Numbered from the stretch's first letter, positions 1-11,040 are shown. The stretch: 64,000 nt of DNA from Hydra vulgaris (GCF_038396675.1 NC_088931.1:39594501-39658500), one strand, 5' to 3'. The notes: generated from the letters alone by a model not told the origin. Numbers and translations: made by a program.

Positions 1-414
1 ATCATTCATCTAGTTTTTTTAAAACATATAGACACATGTGTCCACAGAATGAGGACACATGTGTTTCCAAACTGAACTCTTTCACTTTATAATAAACAGG
101 ACTTTTTAAATAATTAACAATTTCAACTGGTGGTGGTTGAGCATAAGAGTCAAAACTTAGTTTTTTATCTCCGTCTTTATACCAGCAAATCCAATGAAAT
201 CCCTGCGTACTTGAATCTCCTGTATTTAATATTCTACATTCCTTTTTTTGTGTGTATTTTTAGGTAATTCATCTCTTACAAATACATCTTTAAAATGTTT
301 TATTTTTATTTTTTTTGCTGCTTTGATCAATTGAAAATTTGTTAGTGGTTCATTTGGTAAAATTATTCCTTCAACATTGATATGTTTATGATAATTGTTA
401 TTATTCGTTCCCAT
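1..414 (-). pseudogene. Polinton maturation protease (adenain-like cysteine protease), partial
   Basis: Starts at the ATG at 414 and runs off the left edge. The N-terminal 60 residues are open; a frameshift in the A/T run near 241-258 then breaks the frame. In the continuing frame the catalytic-type motifs of adenovirus-like proteases are visible: GFHWICW (His) near 180-205, FDSY (Asp) near 150-165, and FCGHMC with the candidate nucleophile Cys near 35-50. In the family this enzyme cleaves capsid precursor proteins during virion maturation. It lies just downstream of the polymerase on the same strand, the usual Polinton neighbourhood. The frameshift and missing C-terminus make it non-functional here. 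Confidence 0.82.
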
Positions 415-1277
415 TTTTTTAATTATAAATTGTTTTTTTCTTCTAAACGAATTCTTTGACTTATTTGACCTTTTTAACCTATAAATTATTGTTTTTTTCT
501 TCTTTTAGTTTGTAGTGCCTATATGCTAATGAATGAATACCATCTTCTAAAATAACTCTTTTATCGTCTTCTGAGCTTAATGCTATTTTATTGATCTCTT
601 TTTGTGTATATTTCATGTAAATGGGATCTTATTACATTTATTTTCCTAATATGATTCCTCTTAATAACATTTTCCTAATATGATTCCTTACTTAATAAAC
701 AATCTTTGTAATCTTCATGTGTTATATACATATTTAACAACATTTTTCTTTACTCCCTTACATTTTTTGTTATCTTTTCCGTGTATTTTGTAAAAATAAA
801 ACTTTGATCTGAGTCCTATAAATTTTTCAATTTGGGCTCCTGCTGATTCATCTTTAAACATTCCTAATACTTTCTTATTAGCACCAACTTTAAAACCTAC
901 ATTATTAATTGCTGGGTGCTTTGGGTCAAATTCACTTGTATCAAATTTGTTTTTAACATCATTAGAAGTATCTGCATAAAAGTCTTCTGTTTTTATTTTG
1001 TAGGCTAAAGAATCTGTATCTGTGAATAATGGTTTTGGTCAATCAAAATATTTATTTTTTATGTAATCATAGTGAAATTCATACATTAGTGTTTTACTTA
1101 AATCTAATATACAATACCTAAGTAAATTGGTTTGTTATAAAGTAATTTTGTTTTTTTTATATTTATTGCTATTAAGTTTTTATCAAATATTGTTCTAATT
1201 TCATAGTTGGGTTTAGATACTTATTTAACAGCTTCATCTCTGTTTGTAACTAATTTAATATCAACTCTGTTTTCAAT

Positions 1278-1352
1278 ATTCGGCCGGAAAATCCCAGTCG
1301 GCACGCCTAGTCCGGAGATCGTCCGTAAGACTTCTCCTAGACGTCCATGCTC
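1278..1352. other. GC-rich, CpG-dense segment inside polymerase relic
   Basis: About 75 bases with at least seven CpG dinucleotides lie inside a gene that is otherwise strongly AT-rich. The reading frame stays open across it on the minus strand, but the residues encoded (for example RLGEVLRTISGLGVP) do not resemble the polymerase. The flanks rejoin the polymerase on both sides, and the region it replaces normally carries the conserved motif-B Asn-Ser-x-x-Gly block. Origin unknown: filler DNA from break repair, a captured fragment or an assembly artefact. Confidence 0.65.
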
Positions 1353-3870
1353 AAATATTATACCTCTATGAATTTTTGTAATCTTTAATCCTAATCTTTC
1401 ATACAATTTAAGATTTTCATTATAAACTATATAATTTTTCTTATTATTCAAGTTAGGTACTAATTTTTCAACTTTATCAACGGTTATTCTTTTGGGTGCA
1501 AGTAGATAATCATTATGATCATCATGTAGATTTTCAGGATAATCTAAATCTACTTCTAGTATACAGGAAACTGATTTCCAGTTTGCTAACTCGTTTTCAT
1601 CCATCCATTTAAAATCATGTGTAGGAAGTGGTTTACTTATTGCCCAACCACATAAATTATTAGCATCTAGATACTGTATATATGTTGATTGTTTGCTTTG
1701 ATCATACTTTCATTCATATACTTATTATTAGAAGTTCCTAATCTATTAGATATCATACTAATTCCACCTCTTATTCCTTGCTTTATCATCAATATCATAT
1801 CATAATCACTCAGCAATTCTAATTTTATTTTTGTTTTTTTTAATGCTGCATCACAAGCTAATCCCGGTGATGTATAATACCAAGCGGGATCTAATTTATA
1901 ACAATTAATACAAACATCTCTAAAATTTTCATATACATCAGTTAGTAACAGCACATCTGAAACGTTGTACAAATCATGGTAATCTCTAAATGTTTTACAA
2001 TCAAACTCCTGCCTTACATTTTGTACATGTGAGTAATCATCATCACTTAAATCTTCATCATTTAATTTTTAAAAGAATGATTCTTTTGGCGGTAATTGTG
2101 TTTCAGAAAATTTATTAATAGTATCAACCCAATCATATGGGTACACACCTTTTCTTAGTAACAAATCTAATTTTTTAGCTGAATATAATTTTCCGATATT
2201 TTTACATTGATCTTTTGTTAAATTCTTTGATAAACTAACTAAATTAGAAGGCATAAATCTATAACTATCTATGAAACGGAGTTCGCGCTAAGTTTCAACT
2301 TTCTTACCATCTCTAATAAACTCACCAACTTTAATTTTTCTGGAAAAACTAATATACTAATATATAATTTTCTGGAAAAGCTAATATACTTTTCTTCATT
2401 ATTTGGTATACAATTCAACTCTCCTCCTGATAATTTCTTTATAAACAAGTGAGAATCATAACCAGATAAATTGTGAAATATAACTGGAAAGAAATTTGGA
2501 TATTTTATACAACCTTTATGAGCAGCACCTAAATATTTTCCAGTAAAGTGACAGTGGTCAGGTACTTTATCTTTTTCAAGATCTTCTCCACAAATGTGAC
2601 AAGATATTGCAGCATCAATGACAAGAATGATTTATTCTTGTTTTCAGGAGTAAATATCTCCTTTTTTGGAAACTTAATCATGCTATAAATTTTCTTAATA
2701 TCTTCTTCTAAGCTGCCAACAAAAATTTGTGCAACATCATCTGTTTCATTACTCGCAGTAAATGTAACTGGACTGCTTTATAAATACTTTTGTCAAAACA
2801 TTTAATATAATAACAGAATGAACTTAAAATATGTCTTATCCAAATCCTAATGATTCCTATATATGTATATATAGGAATTATTCAGATTTGGTTCACAAGT
2901 GTTAATAGGTTTGATAAAACTTTCAAAGTCGCATATACTACAAACGGTACTCTTATAGAATTGTTATGGTTATTGAATTGCATTGTTGAATTTGGTGGTG
3001 GAAGTTCAATACGTATTGAATTATGTGTGTCACAATACAGTTTATGTTTAGATAAAGATTCCTCAGTATTAAATCCTAATAAGCAATTCCTACAATAGTA
3101 TATATTATGTTGTTTCTTAGATGATTGTGAAAAAAATAATCTGCTTAAACTTTATATTAAACAATAATGATTAGTAATATTATTTGAGATTAGTAGTAAA
3201 TCTATTAAATGTTTACAATTATTATTTTTTGACACACGTAAAATACTAACTGTTGAATATTTATATCCAAATACAATGACACTGATATCTGTATTATTTT
3301 TCTCAAATTGTGCAATTTGTTTTAATGGTACTGGAAATTCTATTTTTTCCCAATTTATTTTTTAAGCTTGATTTTTAAGTTCCTTATCTACTCTCTGAGG
3401 ATTATTATCTGTTGAATTTAATGCTCTTGTGACACTTCACTTAAAACACTAATTATGTTCATTTTTTATATTAATTACTGCTTTTTAGTTGCTAAATTCT
3501 TATCAAGTGGAATGTATGATTTAGCTTTAATAGGATTATAATCTGCAATATTTATATCCATCTTTTTAATAGAAACAAACCTCCAACCTGACCCTCTCTC
3601 TTTAAATGTTGATAAATTTTCTAGAATTCTCAGCTTTGATATTTCATATAATTCATTCAAATCTGTTGATTTTAATACAACTTGATTCTTCGCTGAAAAT
3701 GAAGCAGTTGTGATTTTAGTTTCTCCTGTTTTAATATCAGTATGCTCCATTTCACAAGATAGAACCATATAAACCTTTGAATTTCTATTTTCATTTAATA
3801 TTTTAATCGCCCTATTTTTTACAAGATTCATAAATGATAAGTAAATCATAACCTTTTTCACCAGCAGTTG

Positions 3871-4309
3871 CAGAGCCGGAACCAGCTTTTTTGGTCTTTG
3901 AAATAGCTAACTTCCAGACATGGAGCAAACTCCAAACATTTATATGTTTATACTTATGTCAAAAATTATGACCATATAAAGTTTAAATCCCTCTCAATTT
4001 GAGGGGGTTATAAATTTTATATGGTCATTATTTTTGAACGCTGAAAGATAATACTATGAAACTTAAAATTTATTGATAAATATAAGTCTAGTTGAGAACA
4101 GTACAAAAAATATTTCATTAACTTGTTGCTCTCACGTTTGGGGCAGGGGGCACAAAATTTGGGGCTTTTTTGTTCCCAGCCTCCAATCATCGTAAATTTT
4201 TGCAAAGCATCCTTATTTGACATAAGTATAAACATATAAATGTTTGGCGTTTGCTCCATGTCTGGAAGTTAGCTATCTCAAAGACCAAAAAAAGCTGGTT
4301 TCGGCTCTG
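3871..4309. mobile_element. Non-autonomous DNA transposon (MITE) with about 90-bp inverted repeats
   Basis: 439 bp with long, nearly identical inverted ends: the left end begins CAGAGCCGGAACCAGC at 3871 and the right end is its inverse copy ending at 4309, with similarity extending about 90 bases inwards. It is flanked by a direct repeat AGTTG at 3866-3870 and 4310-4314, a 5-bp target duplication. It contains no transposase. It interrupts the N-terminal part of the Polinton polymerase; removing element plus one AGTTG would restore continuity of the flanking frame. Superfamily is not settled: the CAG start suggests hAT, but 5 bp is short for hAT. Confidence 0.9.
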
Positions 4310-4869
4310 AGTTGTAAATTGTTTTGTAACATTCGTAATAGATGATTGTGTTAATGTAAATTCTATTTGCTTTTTTTCTTCAACTTTATTTTCAGGTTCG
4401 CTATTTTTTTTATCTTCCAATTTATTGAATAAATTGTTCAATGTGTTAATTTTTTGATTAGCTTTATTCTTAATTGTATCAGGTACCAATGACACAATCC
4501 AATCTGCAATAAAATTAGATTTACTTTTTTCATTTGATTCTTTTTTTGCTGTCAATGTATTGATTGTACTTTTAATCGTATCAAGAACATATGACATAAG
4601 TCAATTTGCAGTAAATTGCGTTGGTTTTTGTTCAATCGGAGTGTTCCCAACTGGTGTAGATTGCGTTTGTGTGTGCTCAACAAGTGTGTGCACTAACGCT
4701 TCTAATAGTTCACTTTTTCGCATTCTATAATAGTATCTAATTTTTCGCTTGTTCGCGATTTATTGTAAATCTTTTACAGTTTTATTGTCCATTTTTTATA
4801 TAGCAGATTATTTTTTTTATCATCACTTTTCTTTAAATGACTTTTTCAAAATAAAAAATCTTGTTGTAT

Positions 4870-5326
4870 TTTTTATATCTATATAGTTATTCTAATTTAT
4901 TTTTTAATTTTTCAGAATTTGATATTTCAATCATAACACCTTTATCAACTTTTCCATCACGTAATTCAAGATATCTCCATCCATGCTTAGTTTCACGCAT
5001 AGCACTATATAATGATTTGAATATTTTAATTTCTCCTGTTTCCATCTTAGTTAATTTAACAGTTACTGGTTTTTTCTTTATTGTTTTTAATCTTTCATAT
5101 TTTGGATTTCTTTTTTTTCTTTTTCGCTTATTTCACAATTTTTTCAAGGTCTCCCAACTGGTCTTTTCTCATTTACTTCTTTCACTTCAGTCATAATAGA
5201 TTCTTTATTCAATAACACATTATTCATAGCAATCTGTACCAATGTAGCAAGATTGTCAGATGTTTTTGCAATGTTATTTTCTTCTAATAGATTTTTTAAA
5301 TTTTTCTTTGTATATTTCATATTCAT
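4870..5326 (-). pseudogene. Small Polinton protein, NUMOD-like, broken
   Basis: Opens at an ATG at 5326 and reads about 60 residues ending in a basic KRPVGRP stretch; frameshifts follow. Downstream fragments carry a METGEIKIF(K)SLYSA pattern, a short motif seen in modular DNA-binding (NUMOD-type) segments and in a small protein found in other Polintons next to polymerase. It sits between polymerase and major capsid genes on the same strand. The DNA-binding role is inference from the basic stretch and the NUMOD-like pattern. The gene is broken by several frameshifts in A/T runs. Confidence 0.5.
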
Positions 5327-5371
5327 TTTATTATATAAAGAAAAAGTATTTAACTTATTTTCAAAAAAATT

Positions 5372-6833
5372 TTAATAAACAATATTCATTTTACTTCTAT
5401 CTGATTGAATTTGTAACAATCTATAAGATATTACAATAGCAAATGCTTCAGTATCTGCTGGAACAGCTGCATTAAATGTTGCTTTAATTTGAACATCTAT
5501 TACTAATGATTTTAATCTTTCTGATTGTTTACTAACATCAAAAACCATAAGTGGGTATAAATCTTTATAGTCAGAGGGAGTTGTGTCGCTTTGGGTGATC
5601 AATTCATTCATTCCATAAAATTTTTCACTTAACACAGAGGCATCTCTATAAGCTCTTGAAAATTGATGATTTGGGAATGATAAACTATAATCAACAGCAG
5701 GATATCTTTCCTGATTAAGCATAATATACATATCTTTTAAGTTACAATATTGAAGAATTAAGTTCTTGGTTTCCATCTTTATTTGTTTGAAATGCAACAA
5801 TAATGTATCTTGGTTTTTTAGGAGATGTCTTTACGCTCAGTCTCCAAGAAAATGTAGTAGATTGTGGAACAGATATTATATCACACTGCCGCGCACTAGT
5901 AAACGACCGGGGTTGGTATTTAACCTGAGCTAAAGCCGGATTTATGGCTGAAGCTGTATAAATACTAATGCATATTGATATGATATATAAAAATTAGTCA
6001 ATATGCACCAATATTTATGCAGTCCCATCCGTAGAACTAGACTTGGCCACGGTCAAATTCCAACCCCGGTCGTTTACTACCACGCACGAAAAGATACTGG
6101 AAGTGTCACTTCTGATTAAATATTTTTATAAAAATTAATCCTACATCTTATGGGATCGCATGTGGTATAAATAATGATATTTTATCAAAATTAACTTTTC
6201 CTGCAGCTGCTGCAGCAAGTCTGAAAGTTGCATCATCATCACTTTTTCTTACAAGATTTAGTGTATGTTTAAATCCATAAATAACTTTGTCGCAATTATC
6301 ATAGAATCAAAAATGTGTCTTAAAGGTATGCTAAATGAAAATGTTCCTTTTGTAGTTGATTTCTGAATTATGTATGCTTGTCTTACTACAAACCCTGAGT
6401 TATCAGCAAGTACTGCAGTTACTGCAGAATCTTTATAATACAATTGATTTAATCCTTGTGCTGATTGAAAGCTGTTTGGGTATTTAAGCAGTCCTAACAT
6501 TGCAGTTGTTTGTCCTGGATGATAAACATCTTCTACTTGTTAGTTTAATAATTGATATGATATTTGACCAAATAAATGCATAATACGATTATTTGTAAGT
6601 GACACTGCATTAGCATAAGCTGTTTTACCAGCTTTAAGAAGTCTTCCTTCAAACAAGAGAAAAGCCTCAGATGGAAGTTTGAACAAACCTTGGTGCTCAA
6701 CGTTAATTATTATTTCTCCAGAACTACTTAGGTTTGTACGAGCCCCTGGCTCATATTCACGTAATTCAAATCTTTCAATTCCTTCATCCACAGTTAGGAT
6801 TTCTGTAAAATTTAATACTTCAGAAGGTGCCAT
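5372..6833 (-). pseudogene. Polinton major capsid protein (double jelly-roll), broken
   Basis: Read leftwards from the ATG at 6833 (MAPSEVLNF) to a stop at 5372. Recognisable blocks: an N-terminal region with REYEPG near 6730-6760, the QISYQLLN segment near 6545, TAMLGLLKYPN near 6480-6505, and LADNSGFVVRQAY followed by GTFSFSIPLRHIF near 6310-6410. These blocks match the major capsid protein family of Polintons and adintoviruses. Frames change at about 6540 and 6260, and a 179-bp MITE sits at 5899-6077. The C-terminal piece (5372-5800) is again open. The protein would form the icosahedral shell in an intact element; this copy cannot. Confidence 0.88.
5899..6077. mobile_element. Short MITE with TA target duplication
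   Basis: 179 bp bounded by inverted repeats of about 27 bases with two mismatches: the left end begins GTAAACGACCGGGGTTGG at 5899 and the right end is its reverse complement ending at 6077. TA dinucleotides at 5897-5898 and 6078-6079 flank it, as expected for a Tc1/mariner-type non-autonomous element. The ends are GC-rich against the AT-rich surroundings. It contains no coding sequence and interrupts the Polinton capsid gene. Confidence 0.85.
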
Positions 6834-6894
6834 TTTGTTTTTTTTATACAATATAAACAAATTTTTTTTTGCCAAATCATAATTGTATAAAAAA

Positions 6895-7379
6895 TTACGC
6901 AAGTCTAAGACCGCGTCCTTTTTTAACTAGATCTTCTATTCTTATAGTATTTTCGTTTGAGATTTTTTTCTGTTGATTTTTTATTGCAGCCCCCATCATT
7001 ATTCTATTTATATTTGTTGTTACCTCATCTCCATTATTGATTAAGTTTGAAATTATTTCTTTAATTTTTTTATTAATATCAGTATTTGGTTGTGAAACTA
7101 TTTTTGAAGATGCTTTATCAACTAATTGTTTTTCTTTTCAACTGCAGCATTTCTAGCAGCTTTAATTGCTGATGTTGAAAGTTCTTTTCCAGCGTGTTTA
7201 ACAGCAGTTATTGCAGTTTTTCCTAAACCGCTAGCAGCTAACCTCTTCAACATAGCTGATGATACTCTTGTTACTTTTGACGCTGCTGCTCGTTTAAATA
7301 AACTTTTCATACTGTCTAATATACCACTTCCTCCAACAACATGTTTCTTTACATATCTCTTATTATGAACAATTAGCAT
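6895..7379 (-). pseudogene. Small basic Polinton virion-type protein, frameshifted
   Basis: Starts at 7379 (MLIVHNKRYVKKHVVGG) and encodes an Ala/Lys/Arg-rich N-terminal part with a glycine motif (VGGSGILDSMKSLFKR). The frame shifts in an A run near 7125; the following frame continues with predicted helical sequence (KKIKEIISNLINNGDEV) to a stop at 6895. It lies immediately upstream of the major capsid gene on the same strand. Position and basic composition suggest a minor capsid or core-type protein; that role is inference. The frameshift breaks it. Confidence 0.55.
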
Positions 7380-7415
7380 TTTTTATGTGCTATATTTTTT
7401 TTTATGCATTGAGAA

Positions 7416-8299
7416 TTATAAATTATTTTGTATCAATTTATACTGTGCACTATTTATAATACCTTGCCGTAATAATTCATCACAAATTGCAACAGCTTCA
7501 TTTTTTGATCCAGTGCTACCTGCTTTCCATGCAGCTATACGTAATTCAAGCATTTCAATTAGTGCAATAGGGTTGCTAGGAAGAATGATAGTTGGTAATC
7601 CTGTTACTTTTGATTCATGCTTCTCATTTTTCTTCATATCTCTCCAAATTGGAGCTATTATTTCTCTGTATTTTCCACTCCTAGATTACCTTGGTTTGTA
7701 AGGGTTTTCAATAGTAATTGCATCTATTTGTATAAATATATATTTATAATTCTTAAGATCATCTTCAGTATATAAGTTCTTATCAGGATTAAACTTTGTT
7801 ATCAACTCTTAAAGACCAGCAGTACCATAATATGTTTTACTATCAATATTTATATCATCATTATTAATAAATATTGTTTTTTTTTCCAATGTACCACTTG
7901 TCATCTTTAGAATGTATTTCAAATGTAGTATCTGTAGACTTTTTACTGTTAGTATACATTCTTAGATAATCTGTTGCAATTTTTCTGAGCCTCGAGGTCT
8001 TAGTTTCTTCATAAGAAGGCACTAGTTCTTTATATGCATGCTCAGCCATAATTTCAGGTTAAACATTTGAAAAATTGAGTGCAAATTTATTAGCTTGATC
8101 GTACAATTTAGATATGTTTTTCTTTTATTCCAACTTGACTATCATTTAATGGCTTGTACAACTTTGTCAAGTCTAACTGTAAATTAGCTTTACCCATCTT
8201 TTCATATAAATTATTCTGCTGTATTATTTTTTTACTATCTAAGAATTCTTTAAAAATTTGATCTCTTTTGTCAAGATCTTCAATTTTTAGAAATGACAT
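7416..8299 (-). pseudogene. Conserved Polinton protein of unknown function (MSFLKI-type), broken
   Basis: Begins with MSFLKIEDLDKRDQIFKE at 8299 and continues in pieces to a stop at 7416: 8108-8299, 7864-8049, a segment near 7640-7860 containing NPDKNLYTEDDLKNYK, and 7416-7637. I recognise the start and the later NPDK..YT..DL.NYK and KYREIIAPIW patterns from proteins encoded by other animal Polintons, where the function is not firmly known. It lies between the basic virion gene and a membrane-type gene. At least three frameshifts or stops disable it. Confidence 0.6.
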
Positions 8300-8339
8300 T
8301 TTATTTACTATAAAATAAAAAAAACACAACATAACGATG

Positions 8340-8440
8340 TATGCTGTGTTATGTTTTATGATTTACGTTTTATGTTACGTTTTGTTTTACGTTTTATGTT
8401 TTACGTTTTATGTTTTACGTTTTTTTTTTACGTTTTATTT
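8340..8440. repeat. Tandem TTTTACGTTTTATG repeat
   Basis: Roughly 100 bases of degenerate repeats of a TTTTACGTTTTATG unit on the plus strand, located in the short gap between two leftward Polinton genes. The open frame across it (YVLCYVLFYVL pattern) is a product of the repeat, not a gene. Confidence 0.8.
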
Positions 8441-9083
8441 TAATAAATTATTATGTGTTTTTTCGTTTATATTTTTATTACATCTACTTTGGAGTATATT
8501 AATTGCCTCATCTCTTCCTTGTTTAATTAATGATTCCTTAATTTGTTCATTAATTTCAGATTTTATTTTTGTTCTAATTTGTTCAAGCATTACTTGAAAT
8601 TTTTCAAGTTCACCAAGTATTAATTCATATTTATTGTCATTTCTATGTCCATCTACTAAAGCTTTACAAATATAGTCACTTATTGTATTTAGTTTTGAAT
8701 CAGCAAGTATCTTAATCTTTTCATGCTTTTCTGCATTCAAATTTAATTTTTTATTAATTTGTTCACCTATTATTGATGACACACCTGCTCCTAATGCTAT
8801 ACCCTCACATACAATAACTACTGGTGCTGCAATTATTGTTGTCAAAAAACCAGTTCCAATAATTCCAAGTGCCATAGTGCTTGCTAGTAATACATTATCA
8901 AATACTGAAATTATTCTTACAGCTCTTTTTACTAAACATAGATCTCTTTTCTCTCTCACGCACTATTTCTTTTTGAATCTCATTAATTTTTTGTTGACGA
9001 TATACATGAGCTTGGTTTTCAACAGGTGACTGGTTTTCAACAGGTGTACCTGGAAGAGTTGGGTATATTTTATTATAGTCCAT
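8435..9083 (-). pseudogene. Polinton membrane protein with two hydrophobic segments, frameshifted
   Basis: Starts at 9083 (MDYNKIYPTLPGTP). A Pro/Asn/Gln-rich N-terminus and a charged helix are followed by a frameshift near 8940-8950, after which the second frame (8435-8959) continues. That frame has two hydrophobic stretches (VLLASTMALGIIGTGF and LTTIIAAPVVIVCEGIALG), a charged helical domain (KILADSKLNTISDYI) and a coiled-coil-like end (QIRTKIKSEINEQI). The pattern recurs in animal Polintons, where it is often called a membrane or virion-associated protein; the exact role is unknown. The single frameshift is the main lesion. Confidence 0.6.
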
Positions 9084-9106
9084 TTTTTGTAAGGGAAAAA
9101 AAAAAT

Positions 9107-9499
9107 TTACAATAAATTAACAAAACATAAACTTTCTCCTTTTTTAATTAATACATCAGAAACAGAATTATTAACAACATTTACTACGATATCAGCAACA
9201 GACTCTAATATTACAGAATCTTGTAAACTTAACATTTTTAATCTAAGTTCTTGTTTTAGTGAAACTAATGCAACACTTTTATTAATTGATACACCAAACT
9301 TTAAAAGAATATTTTTATGTGATAAAGATTTTATTGTTATGTCACGTTGTGTAAATATCACATATCTATTCTCATTTATTAATGCTGAAGGGTGTTCTAA
9401 ACCTTTGCGTGGCTTCAAAAGTATTTGAGTAAGTTCAACTCTTTTATATTTGTTTATAAATTTATGCATTGGAGGGTTGTTTCTTGACATTTTATACAT
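9107..9499 (-). CDS. Polinton small protein, possibly dUTPase-like fold
   Basis: An intact frame of 130 residues; the start may be the first Met (9499) or the next (MSRNNPPMHKF, about 9490). The middle (ILLKFGVSINKS) and C-terminal parts (SDVLIKKGESLCFVNLL) weakly recall the beta-strand pattern of dUTPase-like proteins, but the diagnostic catalytic motifs are not evident, so an enzyme should not be assumed. A structural virion protein is an alternative. It is one of the few Polinton frames here without a break. It lies in line with its leftward neighbours. Confidence 0.45.
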   Translation of the reverse strand: MYKMSRNNPPMHKFINKYKRVELTQILLKPRKGLEHPSALINENRYVIFTQRDITIKSLSHKNILLKFGVSINKSVALVSLKQELRLKMLSLQDSVILESVADIVVNVVNNSVSDVLIKKGESLCFVNLL

Positions 9500-9589
9500 G
9501 TGAAAAAGATTTTCAAAAAATATCAGAGAATTATGTTCAAAAATGGAATATTAGCAAATAAATGCACCAATAAATCTTCCCTCTATTTT

Positions 9590-9710
9590 AGAATTGTGAG
9601 CTAGTTATGCTTTACTTAAATTAATTATAACACCAGTATCTTTTTCATATGCTCTTGTAATTCTATTCAATTGTTTATTTGTTACTGCTAATACATGTTC
9701 ATCATGTAAA
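9590..9710 (-). pseudogene. Short Polinton ORF remnant
   Basis: A frame near 9605-9705 reads VLAVTNKQLNRITRAYEK followed by DTGVIINLSKA. Short proteins with a similar KxQLxRIxxA...GxxIxLSKxQ pattern occur in other animal Polintons between the capsid-associated genes. No convincing start codon is visible and a stop follows SKA, so it is listed as a remnant. Confidence 0.4.
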
Positions 9711-10499
9711 AACTCTTACATCGGCTATCTGAATGTGATAATTTAATACTAGCCCCATAAGCACCATAGCAGCACCTTCAATTGCTTTTTTAAGTTCTTT
9801 TTTTTTTCTCTAATATGAAATGTAATAGACAATTCTTCTCCTCGTAAATTCAAAGGATATATTTTCCATTTTTGAAATTGTTTTTAGTGTTACTGGTAAG
9901 TAAATTAAGTTTAAGGCTCTTGAAAAATTTGAAAGCCAGGACCTACAGTTGGGAAAAATGAATATATAACGTTTTCTGTTCCTCCATTTATATATGATGA
10001 TTCTATTATATCACTTGTAACACGTATACTATTAATACTTAATATGTTTACTACATTAGTTGATTCATAGTAACCTAATGAATATATTCCACTGTTAAAA
10101 CCAAAAACAGTTCTAACTAAATTTGAAGTAGTAAAATCAACTTCATAAACAGATGCAATATTTAAAACTGATCTTAATGTTTTATTATTATTTCCTTCGA
10201 GTTTAATGCCTGCAACTCTTGCGCTTATATGCTCGTTTTCTGACATTATCGATTGAATATATTCATTTATATCAGTAATTTCATAACACCCTTCTGGAAT
10301 GTTTATATCATGCCAAGTTGCTCCATTATCTGTGCTATATCTAAAATTGTTGTTTGAAGAATCAAAATTAAGAAAACTGTAATATGTCTTCTAAACTAAC
10401 TAAAGCCATTTCATATTCCATATCTTGTCTAAATTGAATAATAGGAGCAAACTTAGTTTTTATGTTATTGTTATTTCCACTTGATAATAAATAAGTCAT
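9702..10499 (-). pseudogene. Conserved Polinton virion-type protein, broken
   Basis: Begins MTYLLSSGNNNN at 10499. Segments include MEYEMALVSLE (near 10410), WHDINIPEGCYEITDINEY (near 10260-10320), the intact stretch at 9911-10246 (LRSVLNIASVYEVDFTTSN; VIYSFFPTVGPG), and after a further frame change LNLRGEELSITFHIR near 9810-9850. A protein with these blocks in this order is common to animal Polintons and adintoviruses and is thought to be a virion component; its exact role is not known to me. It follows the packaging ATPase. Frameshifts near 10380 and 9911 disable it. Confidence 0.7.
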
Positions 10500-10564
10500 T
10501 TTTGTTTTTTATATATAAATATTTTAAAATTCGCAATTTATATAAAAATTTATATAAAAGTATT

Positions 10565-11035
10565 TTAAAACTTGCAAGGTATATAAAAATTATCTGATCC
10601 AGTTCTATATTTTCCATAATCTCTTTTAGAAGATAGATCTATAATAACAAATCCATGAGGCTCTGACCATGCATCCTTACAAAATCTTATAAACTTGTCT
10701 TTTGTCATATCACTTGAAACATGATCTTTATAAATATAATTTAAGTTCTTTGAATCTTGAGGAAATAAGCAAATAAAATTTGTATTATCTCGTATAGTTT
10801 GCCTAGGTAACATAAAATAATTTTGTGCAAGATAGAAACAATCTACATTACTATGCCTTCCTCTTACATAATATTTTTCACACTTATTTTGCTTTGTTAA
10901 TTGTAAATCATTAAATATCATCAAATTATTCTAATGAATATCAAGATCTTCAGGATCTGATATTCTCAGCTGTTTCAAAAAACTTGCACTCCATATCTGT
11001 TTTCTCATTTAAATTTTTTGAAATGTCAAGGATAA
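10565..11035 (-). pseudogene. Polinton packaging ATPase (FtsK/HerA-like), C-terminal half
   Basis: The frame 10565-10924 carries the conserved C-terminal half of Polinton genome-packaging ATPases: MMIFNDLQLTKQN (Walker B-like hydrophobic strand with D), RGRHSNVDCFYLAQNYF, and HGFVIIDLSSKRDYGKYR. A short further piece upstream (to about 11035) matches the preceding region in other frames. The Walker A half is absent: directly beyond 11035 the sequence switches to the integrase on the opposite strand. So the gene is truncated by a deletion junction. In intact elements it pumps DNA into capsids. Confidence 0.88.
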
Positions 11036-11040
11036 AGAAT

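Larger units (their letters stand above)
479..4792 (-). pseudogene. polB: Polinton protein-primed type-B DNA polymerase, broken
   Basis: A long gene read leftwards from an ATG at 4792. In order: an N-terminal SAP/Rho-N-like segment (MDNKTVKDLQ; RMRKSELLEAL), a conserved N-terminal domain at 3475-3861 and 4315-4597, a C2H2-like finger near 3040-3110 (YCRNCLLGF...H), an exonuclease region, a second Cys/His cluster near 2560-2610 (CHICGEDLEKDKVPDHCH), the motif before the palm at 2069-2254 (KGVYPYDWVDTINKF), a block at 1667-1972 (DPAWYYTSPGLACDAAL), palm motif A near 1640-1672 (LDANNLCGW) and motif C near 1008-1028 (FTDTDS). Stop codon at 479-481. The family replicates the element by protein priming. 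Several frameshifts, a 439-bp transposon at 3871-4309 and a GC-rich segment at 1278-1352, where the motif-B region should be, make it dead. Confidence 0.9.

Noticed and set aside
28-66. Inverted repeat built from GACACATGTGTC and GGACACATGTGT
   Set aside because: It overlaps the protease Cys motif (THVSSFCGHMC), so codon content explains it well enough; not listed as a separate structure.
4861-5196. 111-residue plus-strand frame
   Set aside because: Low-complexity F/L/S-rich shadow of the minus-strand Polinton gene.
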